Source of the DNA: RGIG3009 sp045648765
GTDB taxonomy: Bacteria > Bacillota > Clostridia > Oscillospirales > Acutalibacteraceae
Assembly (NCBI GenBank): GCA_045648765.1
Contig: JAZROQ010000048.1
Coordinates: 1 to 64,000 of the forward strand
DNA length: 64,000 nucleotides
Direction: 5' to 3'
A program made the position numbers and the translations under genes. Below, piece after piece: positions 44,165-51,882 of the stretch (positions are counted from its first letter, which is position 1; each line of letters starts with the position of its first letter). Under the pieces are notes generated by a model that was given only the letters and a program-made list of their open reading frames with translations, did not search any database and was not told the DNA's origin.

Positions 44165-47074
44165 TCAGTCTAAACCAAATTCTTTACGTTTGCGTTCGAT
44201 TTCCGCGTTAATATCGCGGTTGTAACGTGCCAACATGCGACGCGGTTCAGCGCCTCTGTCAAGCGAAGCACGCACAGCGTTGGTCAACGAACGCGCCAAC
44301 ATATAGTCACCGGGGACCGGGTACACGTTCTGCACCCATTCACGTTGTTCTTCCAAAACAGCCAACTCTTCGTCGGTCCAGCCCATTTTTGCAAAAGCTT
44401 CTTTGGAGGCCGGCGCAATACGCGCGGCAACACCCATGGTCGCTTCCAATTCCGAGCCATAGCGGATTTGCGATTCGGTGCTGGTCCACCATTTGATGAA
44501 CTCATACGCTTCGTCTTCCACGCCATGTTTTTGAGCCGTAGTCAACATCATAGCACCCGTACCGCCGGCAGGTGTCGAACGGTCAATCGTACCGTCGGGT
44601 TGCGGGGTGCCGGGAATCAACGCCATTTTCCACAAACCGCGCAATTCGGGAGCGGCAGCGGCCAATTGGTTGTACGTGCTAAAATTGATAAAGCCAATCG
44701 GAACGTCACCGGTACGGAAACGGTTGTAGAAGTCCACACTACGGGCAACGCCGAATTTGGAATACAACTCTGCCCATTGTTCAAAAGCTTCATAAGCAGC
44801 CGGTTGGTCAAACAACGTTTTGGTCAACGATTCGTTGTAGTAGTCGCCGCCGCGTTGGAACAACAAGCTTTGGAACACTTCAATACTACCCGAAACGCCG
44901 GGGGTGGCGGTGGCGGTTTCGGTCATACCAACGTTCATGTTGCGACCTTGTAAGGTGCGCAGCATCTCGTAAAACTCATCCCACGTGTCGGGAGGAGTCA
45001 AATCCATTTCTTCAAAAATATCGGTGCGGTAGAACATAATGGGATACGCTTGTGTTTCGGGAATAGCATACACACCGCCGTTATAGCGGAAACGTCTCCA
45101 CGCCGCTTCGTTATACACGCCTTCGCGTTCTTTTTCAATGTTAAACTTACCTTCGTTCAAGTTAACAAGTGCGCCACGCATCGACAAGTTGATAACGAAA
45201 GTAGAGTCAATCAACAACGCCACGTCAGGACCTTTGCCCGCCATGGTAGCTTGAATCAAGGTATCGTGCGTGTCAACCAAATTAAGTTGAATCGGAATTT
45301 TGGTGTTGTTGGTAAATTCCGTAATCATGGAACTGATAACTTGCAATTGGTCACGACCGGTGGTCACCCACACCGTCACTTTGTTCTTCGCGTTGTTTTC
45401 CACTTGATAATCGTTAAAGAACGAACCAAAGAATTTCGCAACGCTGTATTTAAGCGATTCAAAGAACGTCACTTTCGGGCTGGGCAATTCTTGACCAACC
45501 GGCACAAAATACAAGCAGTCCACGTCAAGCGGTTGACCACCGAAGGTTAACAACAGCGAACTCAAGCTTTCAATGTTGCCTTTAAACTCGCCCAAGTTTG
45601 CGGTGATTTCATAGGATTTCGAAGCATAAATGCCCAATTTTTCGGCAGCTTCCAAAATCACCGAAGTTTGCGAACCGGTTTTACCGGTCACCGAAATGAT
45701 GGTATCAACAATATCAATAAAGTTTTGCTTTTCATCCAACAATTTTTGTTGCAAGCCGGGGATTTCATCTTCCAAGTAATAGTCTTGGTAAACATCAGGC
45801 GCCGTACCGGTAACCACAATGATATCACGGTACAATTGGTTCAAATTCAACACGCTTTGTTGAATTTTGCGCAATGCATCTGCCAAAACACCCGCCACGC
45901 AAGAAAGCGAGATTTTGTCGCCGGCTTTTAAGTACAAGGGTTTCACTTCTTCGCCGCCAACGGCATATACTTTCCATTCGGCGTCATAGTAAAAGCCCAA
46001 TTCTTCGGCTTCGGCAAACGGGATTTCACCGTTAATCGCCAAAGCACGGTACGAAACCATACCTTGGTTTGCACTTTGACGTGCACGGAAAGCCAGTTGG
46101 TACCAACCTTCTTCCACATCGGCAGGCACTTCCCACGTGATGGTTTGACCGTTCGAAGACCAGTTACCGCCGCCGATGTAATTGAGTTTCATATCGGTCG
46201 GGTGATTCGGGGTCGTACCGGGGTCTTGGTGGTCGGTGTTCGCATACAACGTCGAGCTGGTTTTGCTGTAAGGTGTTTCCGCTTCCAGCTTATGAATTTC
46301 GCCTTGCGGTTTTTTGTTAGCATCAAACTGTGCCACGTAATCTTCATACGATTGCAGCGCTTTTTTGTTTTTCAGTACAATGCGTTCGATAGCCATAGCT
46401 TCGCGCACGCGCTCTACGCGGATGGTGTGTGTACCCGCTTCGAGATAGAAGAAATAGGGGTCTTGATACATGCCCAAAACGTCAATCAAAGCCGAATTTA
46501 TCCATTCGGAACGTTCCACTTGCGAAGGACGCAAATCGTTGCCCAAATCATCGGTTTGAATGGCGGTAGCATCCTTCCACAAACGCGAAAGCGAAAAAGT
46601 TCCCGCTTCCACAAACGGAATTTTACCGTCGATCATAACTTTAAGCGTGATGTCACGGCCGCTTTCGGCAAGCGGATAGTAGTCAAAATACATATTATAA
46701 ATGCCGGTCGTCGGCACTTCTACCGTCCATTCGCAAAAAGCGTTGTCTTTGCTGACAACCATGCTCTCTTTGTCGCCGTGCACAGCAACGGATTTGTCGG
46801 CTACCGCCGCACCCGCCAACTGCTCTTTCGACACAACGATCTCATCAGCAGGACGATTTTCTCCTTTATAGGTATCATAATACTGCATATACGTTTTCGC
46901 CGAAACCGTACCTCCGGTCTCAGCGTCACCTTGTGCCGTATCGTTCCCTGCGGTTTGATTTGTGTCAACAGCATCTTGTGCTTGTTCGGCAAACGCCACC
47001 GGTACCGACAGTACCAGCATTGCCATTGCGAGCAATACCGCTAACACCCTTTTCAGCATTTGACTTTTTTTCAT
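44165..47074 (-). CDS. Large solute-binding protein with carbohydrate-binding modules
   Basis: This 969-residue protein has a signal peptide (to about residue 30, PVAFAEQ). Two beta-sandwich modules like galactose-binding/CBM35 domains follow (about 90-220, with YNMYFDYYPLAESGRDITLK; about 250-400, with NWSSNGQTITWEVPADVEEGWY). From about residue 560 there is a family 1 solute-binding fold (NKVTVWVTTGRDQLQ, GKGPDVALLIDSTF, AIPETQAYPIMFYRTDIFEEMDLTPPDTW split over that region). No lipobox is seen, so anchoring is unclear. The start is the ATG at 47074 behind AAGGGTG. It is the first gene of the ABC operon and probably grips a polysaccharide chain near the transporter. Confidence 0.85.
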   Translation of the reverse strand: MKKSQMLKRVLAVLLAMAMLVLSVPVAFAEQAQDAVDTNQTAGNDTAQGDAETGGTVSAKTYMQYYDTYKGENRPADEIVVSKEQLAGAAVADKSVAVHGDKESMVVSKDNAFCEWTVEVPTTGIYNMYFDYYPLAESGRDITLKVMIDGKIPFVEAGTFSLSRLWKDATAIQTDDLGNDLRPSQVERSEWINSALIDVLGMYQDPYFFYLEAGTHTIRVERVREAMAIERIVLKNKKALQSYEDYVAQFDANKKPQGEIHKLEAETPYSKTSSTLYANTDHQDPGTTPNHPTDMKLNYIGGGNWSSNGQTITWEVPADVEEGWYQLAFRARQSANQGMVSYRALAINGEIPFAEAEELGFYYDAEWKVYAVGGEEVKPLYLKAGDKISLSCVAGVLADALRKIQQSVLNLNQLYRDIIVVTGTAPDVYQDYYLEDEIPGLQQKLLDEKQNFIDIVDTIISVTGKTGSQTSVILEAAEKLGIYASKSYEITANLGEFKGNIESLSSLLLTFGGQPLDVDCLYFVPVGQELPSPKVTFFESLKYSVAKFFGSFFNDYQVENNAKNKVTVWVTTGRDQLQVISSMITEFTNNTKIPIQLNLVDTHDTLIQATMAGKGPDVALLIDSTFVINLSMRGALVNLNEGKFNIEKEREGVYNEAAWRRFRYNGGVYAIPETQAYPIMFYRTDIFEEMDLTPPDTWDEFYEMLRTLQGRNMNVGMTETATATPGVSGSIEVFQSLLFQRGGDYYNESLTKTLFDQPAAYEAFEQWAELYSKFGVARSVDFYNRFRTGDVPIGFINFSTYNQLAAAAPELRGLWKMALIPGTPQPDGTIDRSTPAGGTGAMMLTTAQKHGVEDEAYEFIKWWTSTESQIRYGSELEATMGVAARIAPASKEAFAKMGWTDEELAVLEEQREWVQNVYPVPGDYMLARSLTNAVRASLDRGAEPRRMLARYNRDINAEIERKRKEFGLD

Positions 47075-47080
47075 GACCAC

Positions 47081-47355
47081 ACACCCTTAAATAAAAGTTC
47101 ACAGCAAAAATCGCGCTTTTCTGTTTGCTTTTGATAAAATTTATCCTTTACCAAAAACAAAAATCCAAGCGCTCCTGCCAAAAGGCGAAACTATCATTAC
47201 TAACATTATACTTGTTTTTGGTAGAAAATATAGTAAAATTGTTGCAATAAACTAGCATTTTTCTGTCAATTTGTAAATAAGACGACATTTTTTTGTGAAT
47301 AAAATGTTAAGTTTTCCTTTATTTCCCAAAAAATTGTTCAAAATGACAACAAACA
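47081..47355 (-). promoter_or_regulatory. Promoter region of the ABC operon with a 12-bp inverted repeat
   Basis: A -10 TATAAT at 47205-47210 (minus strand) has no good -35, which suggests an activator. TACCAAAAACAA (47149-47160) and TTGTTTTTGGTA (47212-47223) form a perfect 12-bp inverted repeat bracketing the start region. The rest of the 281-bp gap is A/T-rich. Confidence 0.5.
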
Positions 47356-48315
47356 TCAGTCTTCCAAGGCAATTTCGTCGACACGCGATTTCATAAACGC
47401 CACAATTTCGTCCACTGTGCCAATGGCGCCGCCGGCACCGATGTCCATCACGCAGTGAGCGCCCACCGCATTGGCAAACTTGCCGCTTTTGCGATAGTTC
47501 CAACCCATGGCAAGACCGCCCAAGAAGCCGGCGCAGAACGAATCTCCGGCACCGGTGGTGTCCACCGCTTTAATGCCTTTGTATGCCGGCAACGTATAGC
47601 GGTTATCCCGCGTTTCGGCAATGCGCGCGCCTTTGCTGCCCCATTTGATAATAACGGTGCGCACACCCTTGTCAAAGAAAAAGTCGATAATGCGGTCAAT
47701 GTCGGTTTCGCCCGTCAATTTCACCGCTTCGTCATAGCTGGGCATAAACAAATCCAAATACGGCAACACCGCTTCAATTTTCGGCAACCACGTATCCGAA
47801 GAATCCCACGCCGTATCCATCACGGTAAACTTGCCCGCTTCTTGCATGCGCTTCATCATACGTGCGCAAGGTTCGCCGTCAAAACTGCTCAGCAGCATAG
47901 CACCCGCCACAAAAACAATATCGCAAGATTGCAATACAGCATCGTCCAAATCTTCTTCCGTAAAAGCGGCGGTGCTGCCGTCGCAATAAAGGAAGCTGCG
48001 TTCGCCGGTCGAGCCAATGCACACCACCGAACCGGTTGTCGGCACACCTGCGCGCGAACGGATGCCGGCAACGCCGACGCCCGCTTTTTCGCACGAACGT
48101 TTCACAAAATCACCAAAATTATCTTCACCCACGAGGCACAACAATTCCGACGGGATACCCAATCTTGCCAAATCCATTGCCGCGTTGGAAGCGCAACCGC
48201 CCACGTGCATTTGCACCGTTTCTACCGATTGCAACACGCCCGGAGCCGGGATAGCGTCCGCGGGTTTTACCAAAATGTCCGTAGTGATACTACCGATACA
48301 AGCAATCTTTTTCAT
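47356..48315 (-). CDS. PfkB-family carbohydrate kinase
   Basis: This 319-residue protein has IACIGSITTDILV, the glycine-rich VGGCASNAAMDLARLG and the signature AVDTTGAGDSFCAGFLGGL with the catalytic Asp. It phosphorylates a sugar or a related compound in the cytoplasm; ribokinase, fructokinase and KDG kinase are all possible. AGGAGG lies ahead of the ATG. It has its own promoter (48369-48398), in line with the ABC operon that follows, and may act on the imported sugar. Confidence 0.88.
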   Translation of the reverse strand: MKKIACIGSITTDILVKPADAIPAPGVLQSVETVQMHVGGCASNAAMDLARLGIPSELLCLVGEDNFGDFVKRSCEKAGVGVAGIRSRAGVPTTGSVVCIGSTGERSFLYCDGSTAAFTEEDLDDAVLQSCDIVFVAGAMLLSSFDGEPCARMMKRMQEAGKFTVMDTAWDSSDTWLPKIEAVLPYLDLFMPSYDEAVKLTGETDIDRIIDFFFDKGVRTVIIKWGSKGARIAETRDNRYTLPAYKGIKAVDTTGAGDSFCAGFLGGLAMGWNYRKSGKFANAVGAHCVMDIGAGGAIGTVDEIVAFMKSRVDEIALED

Positions 48316-48368
48316 TGTTTTTCCTCCTGTATTTACAAAAAAGTCAAAATAGTTGCACAGTACCCATC

Positions 48369-48398
48369 ATTATAACGCGAAAAACCGAGGCATGTCAA
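48369..48398 (-). promoter_or_regulatory. Promoter of the PfkB kinase gene
   Basis: TTGACA (48393-48398), 18 bp and TATAAT (48369-48374) on the minus strand: both hexamers perfect. Confidence 0.8.
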
Positions 48399-48400
48399 GA

Positions 48401-48435
48401 AAAAAAGCGACACCTTTCAAAAAAGGTGTCGCTTA
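48401..48435 (-). terminator. Terminator, probably the original one of the GGGtGRT gene
   Basis: AAGCGACACCTTT and AAAGGTGTCGCTT form a strong stem with a T tract on the minus strand. It lies just after the duplicated gene end at 48449-48514, as a terminator of that gene would. Confidence 0.75.
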
Positions 48436-48448
48436 AAACCTTTGCTTT

Positions 48449-48514
48449 TTTGAGCGCTTCGGAAACTGCCACGGCACAAGCCACGGTCATACCAACCATC
48501 GGGTTGTTACCGGC
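48449..48514 (-). pseudogene. Duplicated 3' end of the GGGtGRT gene
   Basis: These 66 bases match 49621-49686 with one mismatch. They encode the C-terminal GNNPMVGMTVACAVAVSEAL of the GGGtGRT protein and nothing before it, so the fragment cannot function. Copy and gene end flank a 1.1-kb island, like the two ends of an integrated element. Confidence 0.85.
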
Positions 48515-48536
48515 GCACTGTAAACTTTCCTTTTTA

Positions 48537-48899
48537 TTATATTTTTTTGATTTTAACAGGTTTATTACATTTTACAGCACAGTCAATCATTGACTTTGTA
48601 CCCTTGCTTTTCTCGTCCCAAAAACAAATTACATAATCACTGACTTCCGCCATTTGCTTATTCCTTTTTGGTCCTGCGCTTCTACCGTAGGTTTTCCAAT
48701 CAGCGGGGTATCGCTCAATTTCAAAACCGTTTTCCTCGGCATAACGTTCACCCAATAAATCTGCGCCCTTGCAGCCGCCCGAAACAATAACTACTTGATA
48801 GTTCCGCCTTATATCAGATAGACAATCGTCTATATACCTTTTTGCCTCATCATAATTATCATAATTTCTGCACCCTGCAACAACAACTCTTTTTATCAT
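48537..48899 (-). CDS. YspA-like SLOG-fold protein (DUF2493)
   Basis: This 120-residue protein has the SLOG/DUF2493 pattern: VVVAGCRNYDNYDEAK at the N-terminus, IVSGGCKGADLLGERYA, RYPADWKTYGRSAGPKRNKQMAE and VICFWDEKSKGT. SLOG domains bind or process nucleotide-type ligands, and some act in defence or phage systems; the role here is unknown. The ATG at 48899 follows AAGGGTG. It lies in the island, divergent from the XRE regulator, with two palindromic operators between them. Confidence 0.82.
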   Translation of the reverse strand: MIKRVVVAGCRNYDNYDEAKRYIDDCLSDIRRNYQVVIVSGGCKGADLLGERYAEENGFEIERYPADWKTYGRSAGPKRNKQMAEVSDYVICFWDEKSKGTKSMIDCAVKCNKPVKIKKI

Positions 48900-48924
48900 A
48901 AAATCACCCTTCAAATTATTTTAC

Positions 48925-48964
48925 TACTATGTGATAGTAAAATCAATACTATTTTTTGATAGTA
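48925..48964. promoter_or_regulatory. Two palindromic operators between the SLOG and XRE genes
   Basis: TACTAT-gtg-ATAGTA (48925-48939) and TACTAT-N6-ATAGTA (48947-48964) share the same half-sites. They lie in the shared promoter region of the divergent genes and are likely bound by the XRE protein next to them. Confidence 0.65.
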
Positions 48965-48992
48965 CATATACTGAATTTTAGGGTGATAAATT

Positions 48993-49211
48993 ATGTACTA
49001 TTCTAGACTGAAAGATTTGCGGGAAGATAAAGATTTGGTTCAAAAACAGGTCTCTGCCATTCTCGGAATTGACCAAAGGGTTTATAGCAATTACGAAACC
49101 GGCAAACGAGAAATACCCACTCGTTTTGTAGTTGCGCTTGCTAAATTTTACAACACATCAACCGATTATATTCTTGGATTAACAAACGACCCCAAACCGT
49201 ACAAATCATAA
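48993..49211 (+). CDS. XRE-family transcription regulator
   Basis: This 72-residue helix-turn-helix protein begins MYYSRLKDLREDKDLVQKQV and has SAILGIDQRVYSNYETGKREIP, the typical recognition region, then FYNTSTDYILGLT. AGGGTGAT lies ahead of the ATG. It probably represses itself and the SLOG gene through the TACTAT/ATAGTA sites. Confidence 0.92.
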   Translation: MYYSRLKDLREDKDLVQKQVSAILGIDQRVYSNYETGKREIPTRFVVALAKFYNTSTDYILGLTNDPKPYKS

Positions 49212-49232
49212 CCACCGGCCGTGCCGGTGGTG
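49211..49232 (+). terminator. Hairpin after the XRE gene
   Basis: ACCACCGGC-cgt-GCCGGTGGTG directly follows the stop codon. No T tract follows, so termination is uncertain. Confidence 0.45.
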
Positions 49233-49299
49233 TGTGCTTGCCCCCTTAGGTCATATTACCGGCCGAGCCTATAAGCTCATCGAACGTATTTCTTTCGCA

Positions 49300-49530
49300 T
49301 GTGTTGCTCCACCACCAAAAATGTGGTTAAAATCGCCTCCCTTGTATAAAGGGAGGTGGATTTTTGCGCAGCAAAAAGACGGAGGGATTGTCTGTGCAAG
49401 ACCAACATTCTGCTCCAAATAATTTCTTTTGCCAAGCAATCCCTCAGTCAAAAATCGGAGATTTTTGACAGCCCCCTTTACACAAGGGGGCCACCGCTGC
49501 GGCGGGATTCTCCATAGCTAAAGCTTGATT
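49300..49530. repeat. Dispersed palindromic repeat (MITE-like), copy B
   Basis: Unit 1 (49335-49390): GCCTCCCTTGTATAAAGGGAGG, a hairpin with TTTTTGC/GCAAAAA, then GGAGGGATTG. Unit 2 (49437-49495) is the same motif inverted, with the hairpin CAAAAATC/GATTTTTG. The tail CATAGCTAAAGCTTGAT (49513-49529) matches the end of copy A at 31952-31971. It fills the gap between the XRE gene and the GGGtGRT terminator. No protein is encoded. Confidence 0.6.
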
Positions 49531-49562
49531 GTACCACTAGCACTGCTGGTGGTTTTTCCTAC

Positions 49563-49600
49563 AAAAAAAGGACTTGAAGAAAATTCTTCAAGTCCTTTAA
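49563..49600 (-). terminator. Present terminator of the GGGtGRT gene
   Basis: AAAGGACTTGAAGAA and TTCTTCAAGTCCTTT form a near-perfect palindrome 18 bp after the stop codon. Confidence 0.85.
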
Positions 49601-49617
49601 TTTTGTGTTTAAACCAC

Positions 49618-50625
49618 TTATTTGAGCGCTTCGGAAACTGCCACGGCACAAGCCACGGTCATACCGACCATCGGGTTGTTACCGGCACCGATAAGGCCCA
49701 TCATCTCCACGTGCGCCGGCACGGAAGAAGAACCGGCGAATTGTGCATCGCCGTGCATACGACCCATCGTATCGGTCAAACCGTACGAAGCAGGACCTGC
49801 GGCCACGTTATCGGGGTGCAAAGTCCGACCCGTACCGCCGCCGGAAGCCACGGAGAAATATTTTTTGTCGTTTTCCATGGTCCATTTTTTGTAGGTGCCC
49901 GCAACAGGATGTTGGAAACGAGTCGGGTTGGTGGAGTTACCGGTAATGGAAACTTCCACTTTTTCGTGTTTCATAATTGCCACGCCTTCCGACACGTCGT
50001 TAGCGCCGTAGCAACGCACTTTGGCGCGTTCGCCGTCAGAAAACGCTTTTTCGCGAACGATTTTCAGTTCGTCGGTGTAGAAATCGTATTCGGTCTCCAC
50101 ATAGGTGAAACCGTTGATACGGCTAATGATATACGCTGCATCTTTGCCTAAGCCGTTCAAAATAACGCGCAAGGGTTTTTTGCGAGCTTTGTTTGCCGTA
50201 CGGGCAATACCGATAGCGCCTTCGGCAGCTGCGAAAGATTCGTGACCTGCCAAGAACGCAAAGCAATCGGTTTCTTCCGAAAGCAACATTTTGCCCAAGT
50301 TACCGTGACCCAAGCCCACGCTGCGTTGTTCCGCAACCGAACCGGGAACACAGAAAGCTTGCAAGCCTTCACCAATCACTGCCGAAGCTTCGGCAGCGTC
50401 TTTGATGCCGCGTTTTAACGCCAGCGCCACACCCAAGGTGTAAGCCCACACCGCATTTTCAAACGCGATAGGTTGTACGCCTTTTACAATGGCTGCCACG
50501 TCAATGCCTTTGCTTTCGCAAAGGTCGCGGCAATCTTCCATGGAGCCTAAGCCGTTTTCGGCCAAGAATTTTTCGATTTTAGCAAGACGTCTGTCTTTGC
50601 CTTCAAATTTCACATCGTTTGCCAT
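49618..50625 (-). CDS. GGGtGRT protein
   Basis: This 335-residue protein has the name-giving segment ASGGGTGRTLHPDNVAAG and then YGLTDTMGRMHGDAQFAG. This family occurs in anaerobes next to NifU-like scaffold proteins, as it does here (gene at 50640). The function is unproven; the partnership suggests iron-sulfur cluster or sulfur handling. GGAGG precedes the ATG. The last 66 coding bases are duplicated at 48449-48514. Confidence 0.9.
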   Translation of the reverse strand: MANDVKFEGKDRRLAKIEKFLAENGLGSMEDCRDLCESKGIDVAAIVKGVQPIAFENAVWAYTLGVALALKRGIKDAAEASAVIGEGLQAFCVPGSVAEQRSVGLGHGNLGKMLLSEETDCFAFLAGHESFAAAEGAIGIARTANKARKKPLRVILNGLGKDAAYIISRINGFTYVETEYDFYTDELKIVREKAFSDGERAKVRCYGANDVSEGVAIMKHEKVEVSITGNSTNPTRFQHPVAGTYKKWTMENDKKYFSVASGGGTGRTLHPDNVAAGPASYGLTDTMGRMHGDAQFAGSSSVPAHVEMMGLIGAGNNPMVGMTVACAVAVSEALK

Positions 50626-50639
50626 GTTGCACCCTCCTC

Positions 50640-51332
50640 TTATTCTTCACGGGGGTCAATGTACTTAGCCGCCGAATCAAAACGGCCGTACTGCCCGATG
50701 TTTTTGGTGTATGCTTCGTTGGGTTCCATACCGTGACGAATGTCTTCGAGCATTTTGCCCAATCTGACAAACTGATAACCGATAACTTCGCCTTCTTCAT
50801 CCAACGCGATCTTGGTTACATAGCCTTCGGCCATTTCCAAGTAACGAACGCCTTTTTTCTTGGTGGAGTACATGGTGCCCACTTGCGAACGCAAGCCTTT
50901 GCCCAAGTCTTCCAAACCGGCACCGATCGACAAACCGTCTTCCGAGAAAGCGGATTGCGTACGACCGTATACCAATTGCAAAAAGATTTCGCGCATGGCA
51001 ACGTTGATAGCGTCGCACACCAAGTCGGTGTTCAGGCATTCCAACAACGTTTTGCCGGGCAAAATTTCAGCCGCCATAGCCGCCGAGTGCGTCATACCGG
51101 AACAACCGATGGTTTCCACCAACGCTTCTTCCACGATGCCGTCTTTGACGTTAAGCGTTAATTTGCAAGTGCCTTGTTGCGGTGCGCACCAACCCACGCC
51201 GTGCGACAAACCGGAAATGTCGGCAATCTGCGTGGATTTTACCCATTTTCCTTCTTCGGGAATGGGTGCCGGACCATGATGCGGTCCTTTTTTGACAACA
51301 CACATTTGTTCTACTTCATGAGAATAGTTCAT
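50640..51332 (-). CDS. NifU-like iron-sulfur scaffold protein
   Basis: This 230-residue protein is related to NifU/IscU N-terminal scaffolds: WCAPQQGTCKLTL, ETIGCSGMTHSAAMAAEIL and ECLNTDLVCDAI carry Cys residues at the expected places. Assembly of Fe-S clusters is the likely role. The start is the ATG at 51332 behind AAAGGAG; a longer reading lacks support. It is cotranscribed with the GGGtGRT gene 14 bp downstream. Confidence 0.87.
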   Translation of the reverse strand: MNYSHEVEQMCVVKKGPHHGPAPIPEEGKWVKSTQIADISGLSHGVGWCAPQQGTCKLTLNVKDGIVEEALVETIGCSGMTHSAAMAAEILPGKTLLECLNTDLVCDAINVAMREIFLQLVYGRTQSAFSEDGLSIGAGLEDLGKGLRSQVGTMYSTKKKGVRYLEMAEGYVTKIALDEEGEVIGYQFVRLGKMLEDIRHGMEPNEAYTKNIGQYGRFDSAAKYIDPREE

Positions 51333-51432
51333 AGTGTTACTCCTTTCGAGTTTTAATACGTTACTTATTATATCCCGAATTTCCACGAAACGCAAGAAAT
51401 TTGTTCCATTTTTTGTTATTTTTTTATCAAGC

Positions 51433-51882
51433 TCACTTTTTGCGCAAATTTTTAAAAAAGTCTTTTAACACAGCGGCGCATTCTTCTTCCAAAACACCGC
51501 GTTCCAACCGCGGAGAATGGTTGTACGGCAACGCGAACAAATTGGTCATCGACCCGCAGGACCCCGCTTTGGGGTCGTCGGCGCCGTACACCACGCGGTC
51601 GACCCGCGCGTTAATAATAGCCCCCGCACACATCGGGCACGGCTCCAACGTCACATACAACGTGCAGCCACTGAGCCGCCAACCTCCAAGCGCCGCACAC
51701 GCGCCGTTCAGCGCTTCGATTTCGGCGTGAGCCAACGCGTTGTGGGCCCCTTCGCGGCGGTTACGCCCTGTGGCAATCACGACACCGTCTTTAACCACCA
51801 CGGCGCCCACCGGCACTTCGCCTTCTTGTGCCGCTTGCCTTGCTAACTCCAACGCTTGCTTCATAAAATCTTTGTCGGTCAT
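51433..51882 (-). CDS. tadA: tRNA adenosine(34) deaminase
   Basis: This 149-residue zinc enzyme converts A34 of tRNA-Arg(ACG) to inosine. The zinc and proton-shuttle motif is AHAEIEAL, and EPCPMCAGAI gives the two Cys ligands. NLFALPYNHSPRLERGV is typical of TadA. The start ATG (51880-51882) overlaps the stop of the CPBP gene; the longer reading is spurious. Confidence 0.95.
   Translation of the reverse strand: MTDKDFMKQALELARQAAQEGEVPVGAVVVKDGVVIATGRNRREGAHNALAHAEIEALNGACAALGGWRLSGCTLYVTLEPCPMCAGAIINARVDRVVYGADDPKAGSCGSMTNLFALPYNHSPRLERGVLEEECAAVLKDFFKNLRKK

Noticed and set aside
48401..48435. Terminator of the PfkB kinase gene
   Set aside because: It lies upstream of that gene's promoter; its T tract is on the strand and side expected for the gene end at 48449.
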